From an uncultured Verrucomicrobia subdivision 3 bacterium (GTDB taxonomy: Bacteria; Verrucomicrobiota; Verrucomicrobiia; Limisphaerales; UBA11358), in contig CAILDU010000027.1 of assembly GCA_903833055.1 (NCBI GenBank), positions 1 through 45,956 on the forward strand: a stretch of 45,956 nt of DNA, in the 5' to 3' direction. A model generated the notes under the pieces. That model saw only the letters and a list, made by a program, of their open reading frames with translations, searched no databases and had not been told where the DNA came from. A program made the translations under genes and the position numbers. Below are positions 1 to 8,537 of this stretch, one piece after another (position 1 is the stretch's first letter; every line of letters begins with the position of its first letter).

Positions 1-1080
1 CTGCAAATAGTCAATCACGAACAGCTTGATGCCATGCTGTTGCGCCATGCGCCGCGCCCGCGCCCGCAACTGCAAAATGGAAAGTCCCGCCGTGTCGTCA
101 ATGAACAGTTTTGATCCCGACAACCGCCCCGCCGCACTCGTCAATTTGGGGAAATCCGTTTCAATCATGAATCCTTCGCGGATGTTTCGCAGATTCACCC
201 GCGCCAGCGAACACATCATGCGCAAAATGAGCGATTGCGAACTCATTTCCAGACTGAATACGCCCACCGGCAATTTCAGTTCCACCGCCACATGTTCCGC
301 GATATTCATCGCCAGCGAGGTTTTGCCCATCGAAGGCCGCGCCGCGATAACAATCATTTCACCGCCGTGCAAACCGTCCGTCATCTTGTCCAAATCTGGA
401 AAGCCGGTTGAAATTCCGCCAAGCTGACCTTGCCGCGCGTGATAATTTTCAATCGTCGCAATCGCGCCATTCACCAGCGTGTTGATTGACTGCATGCCAA
501 CCTGCTCGCGCGACTCGTTGACGTGCAAAATTTCTTTCTCAACTTCATCCAGCAATTCTTCCACGTTGCCCTCGTAATCATAAACTTTTCCGACCACGCC
601 GGAACACGTTGCGATGAGTTTACGCAAAAGATACTTTTCGCGGACGATGTCGAGGTAGTAACTCAAGTTCGCCGCGCTCGGCACCGCGTCCTGCAACTGG
701 CTCAAATACGCAATCCCGCCAACCTGTTCCAACAACTGTCGATCCTTCAAATGTTGCTGCACCGTGATGAGATCAATCGCGTCCCGCGTGTTGAACATTT
801 CCGCCAGCGTCTCGTAAATCGTCTGGTGCCGCAGATCGTAAAAAGCCGACTTGCCATCGTCCTTCAATTTTTCGATGCACTCGCCGATGCACTGGTTGGG
901 ATCCAGCAGCGCGCAACCGAGCACGCCCATTTCGGCTTCGTTGGAATGTGGCGGCAGACGGTCAAGTGTGGGCATGGCGGAAGACGAACGGCGCTCGCCT
1001 TTTTGACGGCGCGATTTTTTGAAATCAGCACCCGTGTCGGCAGAACCACCGGACAACGGGTCGGAAACGGAATCAATCAT
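1..1080 (-). CDS. dnaB: Replicative DNA helicase DnaB (partial, C-terminus runs off window start)
   Basis: Own reverse translation from ATG at 1080: MIDSVSDPLSGG...LPPHSNEAEMGVLGCALLD...STGFPDLDKMTDGLHGGEMIVIAARPSMGKTSLAMNIAEHVA...LFVIDYLQ. Walker A (ARPSMGKTS) and DnaB N-domain. Absent from the ORF track because it has no stop in the window. Confidence 0.96.
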   Translation of the reverse strand, partial: MIDSVSDPLSGGSADTGADFKKSRRQKGERRSSSAMPTLDRLPPHSNEAEMGVLGCALLDPNQCIGECIEKLKDDGKSAFYDLRHQTIYETLAEMFNTRDAIDLITVQQHLKDRQLLEQVGGIAYLSQLQDAVPSAANLSYYLDIVREKYLLRKLIATCSGVVGKVYDYEGNVEELLDEVEKEILHVNESREQVGMQSINTLVNGAIATIENYHARQGQLGGISTGFPDLDKMTDGLHGGEMIVIAARPSMGKTSLAMNIAEHVAVELKLPVGVFSLEMSSQSLILRMMCSLARVNLRNIREGFMIETDFPKLTSAAGRLSGSKLFIDDTAGLSILQLRARARRMAQQHGIKLFVIDYLQ

Positions 1081-1243
1081 GGCGTATAGAATCGCCGTTG
1101 GAAAACGTTTGCAGCAAGCGAAACTTGTTCGACTTCTTCACAAAGTTATTCGCCGATGAAGGTTTAAGTTTTTGTCTTTTAATTTTGAGTTGCGGAGCAA
1201 AACAACTTAAAACTTAACACTCAAAATTAAAAACTTGAACTGA

Positions 1244-2503
1244 ATGAATCGCAAACCCTCCATGCTCGTGGTCTTTCTCACGGTCTTCATCGACCTCATC
1301 GGCTTCGGAATCGTCGTGCCGCTCGTGCCGATGTTCAGCCGCCACTACGGCGCGAGCGGCTGGATGATTGGCGTCATCATTGCCTCGTTCTCGGCGATGC
1401 AATTCATCTTCTCGCCCATCTGGGGCAAACTTTCTGACCGTCACGGTCGTCGCCCGATTTTGCTCATCAGCACGGCGGGTGCGGCGCTGTCGTATGTGCT
1501 GTTCGCCGTCGGTTCAGGATTTGAAAATCATTCGCTCGCGCTCGGCGCATTGCTCGTTTCACGCCTATTCGCGGGCGCGTGCGGCGGCAATATCACCGTC
1601 GCGCAAGCCTACATCGCCGACATCACGCCGCCGGAAAATCGTTCAAAACGGATGGGACTTATCGGCATGGCGTTCGGCCTCGGATTTATTTTCGGCCCCG
1701 CCATCAGCGGCGTTGCGCTAAAATTCGGCGGTGCGACCGCGCCCGGTTGGACGGCGGCAGCGCTGTGCGCGGCAAACTTTCTCCTCGCCTATTTTATTCT
1801 CGTCGAAAGCTGGAAGCCCGGCACCGCGCCGGTCACGAACCGTCCGCGTTTTGCGCAATGGAGCCACACGCTTATGCAGCCAAAAATCGGTCTGCTGATT
1901 TTAATTTTCTTTCTCGCCACGTTCGCTTTCAGTTGTTTTGAAAGCACCTTGCCATTGCTCATCAACGACAATTTTAATCTTGGCCTCGCCGTAGATGTCG
2001 CTAATCCAGCTACCACCGTCATCTATTTATTTATTTTTTGTGGCTTAATTTCCGCTTTCGTTCAAGGCGGCATGATTGGTCGTCTGGTAAAAATGTTCGG
2101 TGAACCAAAACTGATTTGCATCAGCCTTGTCATGACCGGCGCGAGTCTCGTGCTGCTGCCGCTCATCCACGGCGACGGTGTATTGAAATGGTCGGCAGTT
2201 TTGCATCTCACGGATAAACCGTGGATTGCCATGCTCGGCGCGCTGGTCCTGCTCTCGCTTGGTTCCAGCCTGTCGCGCGCGCCGTTGTTCGGATTGCTCT
2301 CCAACCTCACGCCCGCGACCGAGCAGGGCGCAACCATCGGCGTCGCGCAAAGCGCAGGCGCACTCGCGCGCATCGTCGGCCCGATTTTTGCCGCGACACT
2401 TTACGGCTTGAACGATGCCACCCGCGCGCTGCCATATTTAATCTGCGGCGGCATCGCCATCCTCGCCGGACTGCTGACCGTGCGCCGTCTGCTGGCAAAA
2501 TAA
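1244..2503 (+). CDS. MFS transporter, TetA/DHA1-like drug efflux family
   Basis: 419 aa, multiple TM segments, MFS signature GKLSDRHGRRPILL after TM2. Confidence 0.88.
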   Translation: MNRKPSMLVVFLTVFIDLIGFGIVVPLVPMFSRHYGASGWMIGVIIASFSAMQFIFSPIWGKLSDRHGRRPILLISTAGAALSYVLFAVGSGFENHSLALGALLVSRLFAGACGGNITVAQAYIADITPPENRSKRMGLIGMAFGLGFIFGPAISGVALKFGGATAPGWTAAALCAANFLLAYFILVESWKPGTAPVTNRPRFAQWSHTLMQPKIGLLILIFFLATFAFSCFESTLPLLINDNFNLGLAVDVANPATTVIYLFIFCGLISAFVQGGMIGRLVKMFGEPKLICISLVMTGASLVLLPLIHGDGVLKWSAVLHLTDKPWIAMLGALVLLSLGSSLSRAPLFGLLSNLTPATEQGATIGVAQSAGALARIVGPIFAATLYGLNDATRALPYLICGGIAILAGLLTVRRLLAK

Positions 2504-2543
2504 AAATTGGCCGCGAAATTTCTTTCGCAGCCATTCGTTTTCA

Positions 2544-2595
2544 AAAAAGAGCGGCGGACTGGCATTCACACCCGGAGTTTTTGCCAGCCCGCCGC
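2544..2595 (-). terminator. Rho-independent terminator of the EF-hand gene
   Basis: Stem GCGGCGG-A-CTGGCA (2553-2566) / TGCCAG-C-CCGCCGC (2582-2595), followed on the minus strand by TCTTTTTTG. Confidence 0.6.
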
Positions 2596-2622
2596 CTTGC
2601 CGTTCACACGAACGGAAGTTCT

Positions 2623-3036
2623 TCAGTTGCCACCCGGCGGCGGCCCCGACGGAGGCGTGTTGCCACCATCTTCACCGGGCGGAGGACCGGGCGGACGATT
2701 ATTATCGCCAGCAGCTTGACCGCCCTGACCACCACCACGTTGCGGACGCGGCCCCATGAATTCATCCCGCGTCAACTTGCCGTCGCCATTTTTATCCAGC
2801 GCCTTCAACGCCGTGCTGGCATTGGCGATTTCATCCGCATCAATCACGCCATCTCCATTTTTATCCAGCGCCTTGATGATCGCCGGCATCGGCGGACGAC
2901 CGCCCATCCGCTGGCCACCGTCGCCCGCGCCACCATCCGGTGGCCCGCCCGGCGATTGGTTGTTGTCCTGTGCATTGACCGCCAGCGCCAAAGCGCTGAT
3001 GGCCGCCATCACTGCCACTGTCATTTTTGTTTTCAT
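2623..3036 (-). CDS. Secreted EF-hand domain protein with Pro/Gly-rich C-terminal tail
   Basis: Signal peptide MKTKMTVAVMAAISALALAVNAQ; two EF-hand loops DKNGDGVIDADE and DKNGDGKLTRDE; tail NNRPPGPPPGEDGGNTPPSGPPPGGN. Confidence 0.88.
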   Translation of the reverse strand: MKTKMTVAVMAAISALALAVNAQDNNQSPGGPPDGGAGDGGQRMGGRPPMPAIIKALDKNGDGVIDADEIANASTALKALDKNGDGKLTRDEFMGPRPQRGGGQGGQAAGDNNRPPGPPPGEDGGNTPPSGPPPGGN

Positions 3037-3076
3037 AGTTCGTTTTGTTTTGTTGTTTTTTTTAGGTGCAAATTTT

Positions 3077-3484
3077 TTAGGCGTGCGCCAGCAAATCCAT
3101 TTTCACTCCCGCCTCGGCCAAAACCGCGCGCAGCGTCTCTATCGGAAACGGCTTGTTCAGCAAACCGCAAAATCCTGCGTGCCGCGCCGCCGCCGCCGTG
3201 AAAAATCCGCTGCCCGTCGCCAGAATAATTTTCTGCGCCGGCGCGAGTGTCAGCATCCGGCGGCAAAGCTCCACACCGTCCATGCCCGGCATTTCAAAAT
3301 CTGTGATGACCACTTCGTATTTCTCCGGCGCATCGGCGAACGCCGCCAGCGCGGTCTGCGGCGAATTGAACCGTTCAATTTCCGCGTCCGTCAGATTTTC
3401 CACCAGCGCCGACATCAACTCCAAAACGTCCGCGTTATCGTCCACCAGCATCCAATGTTTAGTCGCATCAAAAATATTTTTCAT
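3077..3484 (-). CDS. Stand-alone response regulator receiver domain protein
   Basis: MLVDDNADVLELM..., VVITDFEMPGMDGVELC phospho-acceptor region, ILATGSG, LLNKPF; no output domain (135 aa). Confidence 0.88.
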   Translation of the reverse strand: MKNIFDATKHWMLVDDNADVLELMSALVENLTDAEIERFNSPQTALAAFADAPEKYEVVITDFEMPGMDGVELCRRMLTLAPAQKIILATGSGFFTAAAARHAGFCGLLNKPFPIETLRAVLAEAGVKMDLLAHA

Positions 3485-3600
3485 AACGATTCGGTTTTAT
3501 TTTTTGCAAACCACGCGCACCGCGAACGTTACCAACTTCCAACTGGCAATTGTGATTTGTTTCGTCGTGCGACTGGCTACACTTTTCATGCTGTCAATCT

Positions 3601-3631
3601 ACCTGAAGTAACCTTAAGGAATCGTTAAGGT
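3601..3631 (-). promoter_or_regulatory. Candidate OmpR/PmrA-type direct-repeat operator upstream of the receiver/EF-hand unit
   Basis: Minus-strand sequence ACCTTAACGATTCCTTAAGGTTACTTCAGGT: half-sites CTTAACGATTC, CTTAAGGTTAC, TTCAGGT about 11 bp apart. Confidence 0.5.
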
Positions 3632-3646
3632 GAAAAGATTTTGAAA

Positions 3647-5428
3647 TTATTTTCCAACCGAAGAAAACTGCGCGTCCGTCAACGTTTTGAGAAAAGCCAC
3701 CAGCGCGCGCTTGTCCGATTCCGTCAACGGCACGCCGCCATCGGGATGCTTGGCGAGATTTGGATCCAACGTCGCACTGCGCGGAATGCCCGTGGAATAA
3801 TGGCGAATCACATCTTCCAACGTGCGAAAACGCCCGTCGTGCATATACGGCGCGGTGAGTTCCACATTCCGCAATGACGGCACGGAAAACTTTCCACGGT
3901 CGCTCGCTTTACCGGTGACTTTCTCGCGGCCAACATCTTTTAGTGCTCCGTCCGAACCATTATTTGCAAAGCTTTGGCTCTGAAATAATGGTCCACCGTG
4001 GCAATGAAAACAGTCCGCGCCAAACTGCCCGCGACGCGGATCGTATTCCGTGGAAAACAATTCAAACCCGCGCTGCTCCTCCGCCGTGAATTTTTCCTCG
4101 CCGCGCAAAACGCGGTCGAACTTCGCGTTGAACGAAGTCAGCGTGAGCAGATAATTTTCCAGCGCGAGCGAGATTTTTTCCGCCGTAATTTCCGGCGCGC
4201 CGAACGCGGCGGTGAAAATGGCGGGATAGTCCGTTTCCGCTTTCCGCTTTCCGCTTTCCGCTTTTTCATTTTGTAATTTCGCCACCAGATTCGTCAGCGT
4301 CTGGTGCATCTCAATCGGATTTTGAATCGGCTGCAAAACTTGTTCCCGCAAACTTTTCGCGCGGCCATCCCAGAAAAATTCCTTCTGCCACGCGAGATTA
4401 AACAGCGGCATGGAATTGCGCGTTCCAAATTCACCTTCCGCGCCGCGCGCCGTGCGGCGTCCATCCGAAAACGCTTTTTCTGGCGCATGGCAGTCGGCAC
4501 ACGATTGCGCGTTATTGATGGAAAGTTGTTTATCGAAGAAAAGTTTTCTCCCAAGTTCAACGCGTTCGACAGTGAGCGGATTGTCGCGCGGCAGATCGGG
4601 AATTGGAAACGTTGCGCTCATCTGGAATTGATACGGCGTAAATTTTTCCGGCAAATAAAGCGGCTTCGGATGTGCGACGGCAATTTCTGCATCAGTCAGC
4701 GAAGTGATTTTGTGGACGCGAAACGCACCCGCAAGATTGACGACGAGCGCGGCGGAAATTGGATCGCCGTCGCGCGAGTGCGTGGACGAACCGTCTTTGC
4801 CAAACGAAAGTGGACGCGGTGCGTTCAGTAAAGTTGCCAGATCAAAATCCATTTCAATCTTGGTTTCATTGGTGATTTGCAGCGGCGCAGCAAGTGTGAT
4901 GCACGTGGCGTTGGTGTCGCGCGCGAGGTGATACGCCCAGCCATCCATCTCGCCATTCGCGTTGCGCCACAAACCTTCGAGCGCGAGAAAAATAAACCCG
5001 CCCTGCCAGCTCCAATGCAATCCGTTGAGATTTGGATTCAGCGGATGGATTGCGGGAAATTTTGCGATGTCCGCGTGATTTAGGTTTGTGTTCAGCCCGA
5101 CGAGAAAGCGCACGGAACAAAATTCGCCCGCCGGAATTTGGTCGAGCCAGATGGAATTGCGGTTCGCATCAAAGTCCAGCCACGCGACGGAGTTGGAAAT
5201 TTCCAGCCACGAGCCGTCGTTGCGTTGCAGTGCAAAATCGCTGACAAGATAACTGACGCGCGTAATGGAAAAAGTTTCGCCCGCCGAAGTCTGGTAGCGG
5301 AAGGAAGCGGGCTGCAAATTTTCGCCGGAAACTTTCGGCGTGATTTCAATTTGCAACGTGGCGGCAGACGCCAAATTAAAACCGTAAAAAATGACGAGAC
5401 AAAAAATAATTTTCCGCGCCAGTTTCAT
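3647..5428 (-). CDS. Fusion protein: N-terminal MbnP-like domain plus C-terminal di-heme cytochrome c peroxidase (MauG/MbnH-like)
   Basis: ATG at 5428 (overlaps upstream TGA as ATGA) gives MKLARKIIFCLVIFYGFNLASAA signal peptide. MbnP-like segment ITRVSYLVSDFAL...GLHWSWQGGFIFLALEG. Peroxidase segment with two CxxCH haem sites (CADCH, CFHCH) and TAPYMHDGRFRTLEDVIRHY. Confidence 0.88.
   Translation of the reverse strand: MKLARKIIFCLVIFYGFNLASAATLQIEITPKVSGENLQPASFRYQTSAGETFSITRVSYLVSDFALQRNDGSWLEISNSVAWLDFDANRNSIWLDQIPAGEFCSVRFLVGLNTNLNHADIAKFPAIHPLNPNLNGLHWSWQGGFIFLALEGLWRNANGEMDGWAYHLARDTNATCITLAAPLQITNETKIEMDFDLATLLNAPRPLSFGKDGSSTHSRDGDPISAALVVNLAGAFRVHKITSLTDAEIAVAHPKPLYLPEKFTPYQFQMSATFPIPDLPRDNPLTVERVELGRKLFFDKQLSINNAQSCADCHAPEKAFSDGRRTARGAEGEFGTRNSMPLFNLAWQKEFFWDGRAKSLREQVLQPIQNPIEMHQTLTNLVAKLQNEKAESGKRKAETDYPAIFTAAFGAPEITAEKISLALENYLLTLTSFNAKFDRVLRGEEKFTAEEQRGFELFSTEYDPRRGQFGADCFHCHGGPLFQSQSFANNGSDGALKDVGREKVTGKASDRGKFSVPSLRNVELTAPYMHDGRFRTLEDVIRHYSTGIPRSATLDPNLAKHPDGGVPLTESDKRALVAFLKTLTDAQFSSVGK
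4234..4261. repeat. Perfect 4x TTTCCGC heptamer repeat inside the mbnP-mauG fusion gene
   Basis: TTTCCGC TTTCCGC TTTCCGC TTTCCGC; encodes part of EKAESGKRKAETDY on the minus strand. Confidence 0.95.
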
Positions 5429-6717
5429 TTTGAATCGTAGCCGCCGTTGCCGGAATTCCAAGTGAGCGTGGTGGTTTTCATTGCCGTTTTTACAGGCGCA
5501 ATTGGATGCGCGAGAAAGTTCGTTGTCACCGGTTCAAAGATGCCGCGAACAAGTTGACCATTCGGATAACCGTGAAAGCGCCGACCCATGTTGTAAGGAT
5601 AAATGGGTTTGCCATCCGCATCAATCGTCGTGAAGTAGGCGAACGTGCCGTGCGGGAATTCCGGTGTGACGCACCAGCGACCGTTGAATTCGTCGAGGTC
5701 GAAATCTTTGCCGAAAGTTTTTCCACGGTCGCTGAGAAACGCATAATCCTCAATGTAATGGCCGAGCGGATAATTTTCGCTGACGTTCGGGCCGGTCTCA
5801 AAAGTTTGCAGCGCGGCGGAACGATTTTGTTCGCGCGCTTCCCAAGTGGGTAACGTGTGACGGCCAGTTTGCGCGAGATTGTCCGCGCCGTTTTGTCCGT
5901 CGCGTAATACGAAACCGGAAATCATCCGGCGGATTCCGCTGGCGGGATTGGTTGGATTGGAAAAACCAAACGGGCCGTAAATTGGATAGCCGTCCTGCAT
6001 CCAGCCGAGAATCGGCGAATGTTTTTGCGGCGCGCTGGAACTTTCGCGATACGTTTTTGTCGCGGCGTCAAAATCAACGTGGTCGCCGAGCAAATAACGC
6101 AGCGCGATGGGCTCGACGTGATAGTGGTAAGTGCCCCGATTTTGCTGGTGCGCGAGCGCGGCGTCGAATGTGCGGCCTTCGTTCACGAGCGCGTCGCGAT
6201 TCCAAATGCGGTCGCCCTGGCCGATGCCGGTGCGCGGGCTGGCGTCCTGATTATTTTGGTGCGAGTAAGAAAACGAATCGCAAGCATCAAACATCCGCAC
6301 GCCGTCCACGAACATTCCGATTTCGCCGAGACGATTAAAATTATTTCCGGTCTGAATTTTTGGATGGCGCGGAATCGCAAAAATAAAATGCTGGTCGGTG
6401 GGCAGATTGGGAAACCAGCCGTTCTGCCACGGCCCCATCGTTTGGCTGGCGAGGCCGGTGCTGCGGACGTAAATCCAATTGGTTGAAGAAACAATTTCTT
6501 GAACGCCACAATACGCTGGCTGCGATTGGTTATTTCGTCCGTTGCTCCAAGTTGTTTCAGTCGTGCCGGAATTTTTCTCCGCTGGCGTGCGGTAGATTTG
6601 CGCGAACTTGCCGGAGTCCAGCGTGAACCACGAAGTAATTTGTGGGTCGGCAAAAGCATTCGCCGTCAACGCGCAGAAAATTGTGACAGTGGAAATAATT
6701 TTCATGGAACGAATCAC
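5425..6717 (-). CDS. YHYH domain-containing secreted protein (paralog 2); start may be ATG at 6705
   Basis: Signal peptide MKIISTVTIFCALTANAFA; motif GTYHYHVEPIALRYLLGDHVDFD; HSPILGWMQDGYPIYGPFG; GRWCVTPEFPHGTFAYFTTIDADGKPIYPYNMG. Confidence 0.88.
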   Translation of the reverse strand: MIRSMKIISTVTIFCALTANAFADPQITSWFTLDSGKFAQIYRTPAEKNSGTTETTWSNGRNNQSQPAYCGVQEIVSSTNWIYVRSTGLASQTMGPWQNGWFPNLPTDQHFIFAIPRHPKIQTGNNFNRLGEIGMFVDGVRMFDACDSFSYSHQNNQDASPRTGIGQGDRIWNRDALVNEGRTFDAALAHQQNRGTYHYHVEPIALRYLLGDHVDFDAATKTYRESSSAPQKHSPILGWMQDGYPIYGPFGFSNPTNPASGIRRMISGFVLRDGQNGADNLAQTGRHTLPTWEAREQNRSAALQTFETGPNVSENYPLGHYIEDYAFLSDRGKTFGKDFDLDEFNGRWCVTPEFPHGTFAYFTTIDADGKPIYPYNMGRRFHGYPNGQLVRGIFEPVTTNFLAHPIAPVKTAMKTTTLTWNSGNGGYDSK

Positions 6718-8519
6718 GGGTTGATCGTCAAGGCGCTGCTGAACGTGAACGGCGGTGGACCATTCTGGAAAGTGACTACGACGGTTTGCGTGCCGGTGGT
6801 GGCGTTCGCCGGAATCGTGAAGTTTGCTACCACCGTGCCTTGGGTGGTGTAGGAGGTGCTCGTGGCCGTGAGCGTTCCCAACGTGACGCTGGTGATGGGG
6901 TCGGTGGTCGGCGGCGAGGGCGGAGTGCCGGGGAGCGTAATGTTCAAGGTAATGTTAGTGCCGGAACCGCGACTGACCACGCCACTGCCCGGAACCGCAA
7001 AAGTCGCGCCGCTGCCGCCGCCGCCGCCGCTGCTCGTGTAACCGCCGGTTCCGGGTGAATCGTAAGTGGCCAAGGCTGTTTCCGCGACGCGGTAGAAACG
7101 GTATTTGTCCGTGGGATTATTTGTGTAGCTCGCGGCGTTCAGCACGGCGGAAACGGTTGTTGAATTCGTTATCCATGTTGTCAGGTTCGTTGTGGACAAA
7201 ACCAAGTAAGTGCCGCCTTCAATCGCGCTCCAACTTAAAGTGACGGTGCCGTTTTTCGCCGTGGGCGAATTGAGCGACGGCACGGCGTTCGGGCCGCCGA
7301 AGTAGTTGGTGACGACGCTTTCCGTGATGCTGGTGGTGCTCGCACCGGTGGGATTGCCGTAGTATTGAAAGCCGATGTTGTAAGGAAATAACGGTGTGCC
7401 GTTGGAGGAAATCGCGGTGAAGTAAGCGTAAGTGCCACCGGGAAATTCTGGCGTGACGCACCAGCGGCCATTGTATTCGTCGAGGTCAAAGGTGTTCGTG
7501 CCTTGCGTGTAGCCGAGATCGCCGAGGTAATCGTTGTCTTCCATGTAGTGACCGAGCGGATAGGTCGTGCTGACGGCGGGACCGGCGAGGATGTTGGAGG
7601 CGACGCCATACATCCGCACCGCCCATTGCGGCAAATAACTGCGACCCACGCTGGTGAGATTTTGCGAGCCAAATTGGCCGTTGCGCAAAACGTAGCCGGG
7701 CACCATCAGGCGAATACCGCTCGCGGCGTTGTTGGAAATGGAATAACCATACGGCCCGTAGATGGGATAACCATCCGCCACCCAGCCGATGATGGGCGAA
7801 TGTTTCGTCGGCGTGCTGGCGGATTCAGTGTAAGCCTTGTTGGTCAGATTAAAATCCACATGGTCGCCAAGAAAATAGCGGAGCGCGGGCGGGTTGGCGT
7901 GGTAATGATACTGGCCGCTGCCGGGCTGATGCGCGTTTGCCGGATCGAACGTCACGCCTTCATTCACATAGGCATCGCGATTCCAGTAACCGGAATTACC
8001 CGTGCTATTGACCTCGGCGGTGCCGTTCCAATATTGCGCGTCCCAACTATTGAACATCGTCACGCCGTCCACGAAGTAACCGATACTGCCGCCTTTGTTC
8101 TGCGTTTTGCTGACAGGCACGGTGGGGTAGCGCGGAATTTTGTAGAGCACATGCTGGTTCGTCGGCCAGCCGGGAAAAGCCGTGGTGTGTGCCGCGTTCA
8201 GATACCACGGCCCCATCACATGACTGCCCAAACCGGAGCTGCGCAGGTAAACCCAGTTACTCGACGAATACACTTCCTGCACGCCGCAATAAGCTGGCGT
8301 CGACTGCGTCTGCGAGCCGTTGCTCCACGTCGTCAACGCCGTGCCGGCGGTCTTCATCGCGTTGTTGGTGTAGATGCGCGCGTATTGGCTGGAATAAGTC
8401 GTGAACCACGAATTCGTGCGCGGGTCGGCAGCCTGCGCGACGGTTGCGAGCGCAAAAATAATTCCCGTCAGCGCGGCGGTGAAGTTCAATTTTCGTTGGG
8501 TGTGAATTTGAGTTTTCAT
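6714..8519 (-). CDS. YHYH domain-containing secreted protein (paralog 1) with extra C-terminal beta-rich region
   Basis: QYHYHANPPALRYFLGDHVDFN, HSPIIGWVADGYPIYGPYGY, GRWCVTPEFPGGTYAYFTAISSNGTPLFPYNIG; Thr/Gly-rich C-terminal extension. Confidence 0.88.
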   Translation of the reverse strand: MKTQIHTQRKLNFTAALTGIIFALATVAQAADPRTNSWFTTYSSQYARIYTNNAMKTAGTALTTWSNGSQTQSTPAYCGVQEVYSSSNWVYLRSSGLGSHVMGPWYLNAAHTTAFPGWPTNQHVLYKIPRYPTVPVSKTQNKGGSIGYFVDGVTMFNSWDAQYWNGTAEVNSTGNSGYWNRDAYVNEGVTFDPANAHQPGSGQYHYHANPPALRYFLGDHVDFNLTNKAYTESASTPTKHSPIIGWVADGYPIYGPYGYSISNNAASGIRLMVPGYVLRNGQFGSQNLTSVGRSYLPQWAVRMYGVASNILAGPAVSTTYPLGHYMEDNDYLGDLGYTQGTNTFDLDEYNGRWCVTPEFPGGTYAYFTAISSNGTPLFPYNIGFQYYGNPTGASTTSITESVVTNYFGGPNAVPSLNSPTAKNGTVTLSWSAIEGGTYLVLSTTNLTTWITNSTTVSAVLNAASYTNNPTDKYRFYRVAETALATYDSPGTGGYTSSGGGGGSGATFAVPGSGVVSRGSGTNITLNITLPGTPPSPPTTDPITSVTLGTLTATSTSYTTQGTVVANFTIPANATTGTQTVVVTFQNGPPPFTFSSALTINP

Positions 8520-8537
8520 GACGCGACTCTACGCGAA

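Noticed and set aside
26-1089. ORFs 26..427 (+), 523..1089 (+) and 864..1076 (-)
   Set aside because: They overlap dnaB in other frames; the dnaB frame has clear family motifs, so these are shadow ORFs of GC-rich coding DNA.
2221-3628. ORFs 2221..3201 (+) and 2756..3628 (+)
   Set aside because: Arg/Pro-rich translations antisense or out of frame to MFS, EF-hand and receiver genes; no family signature.
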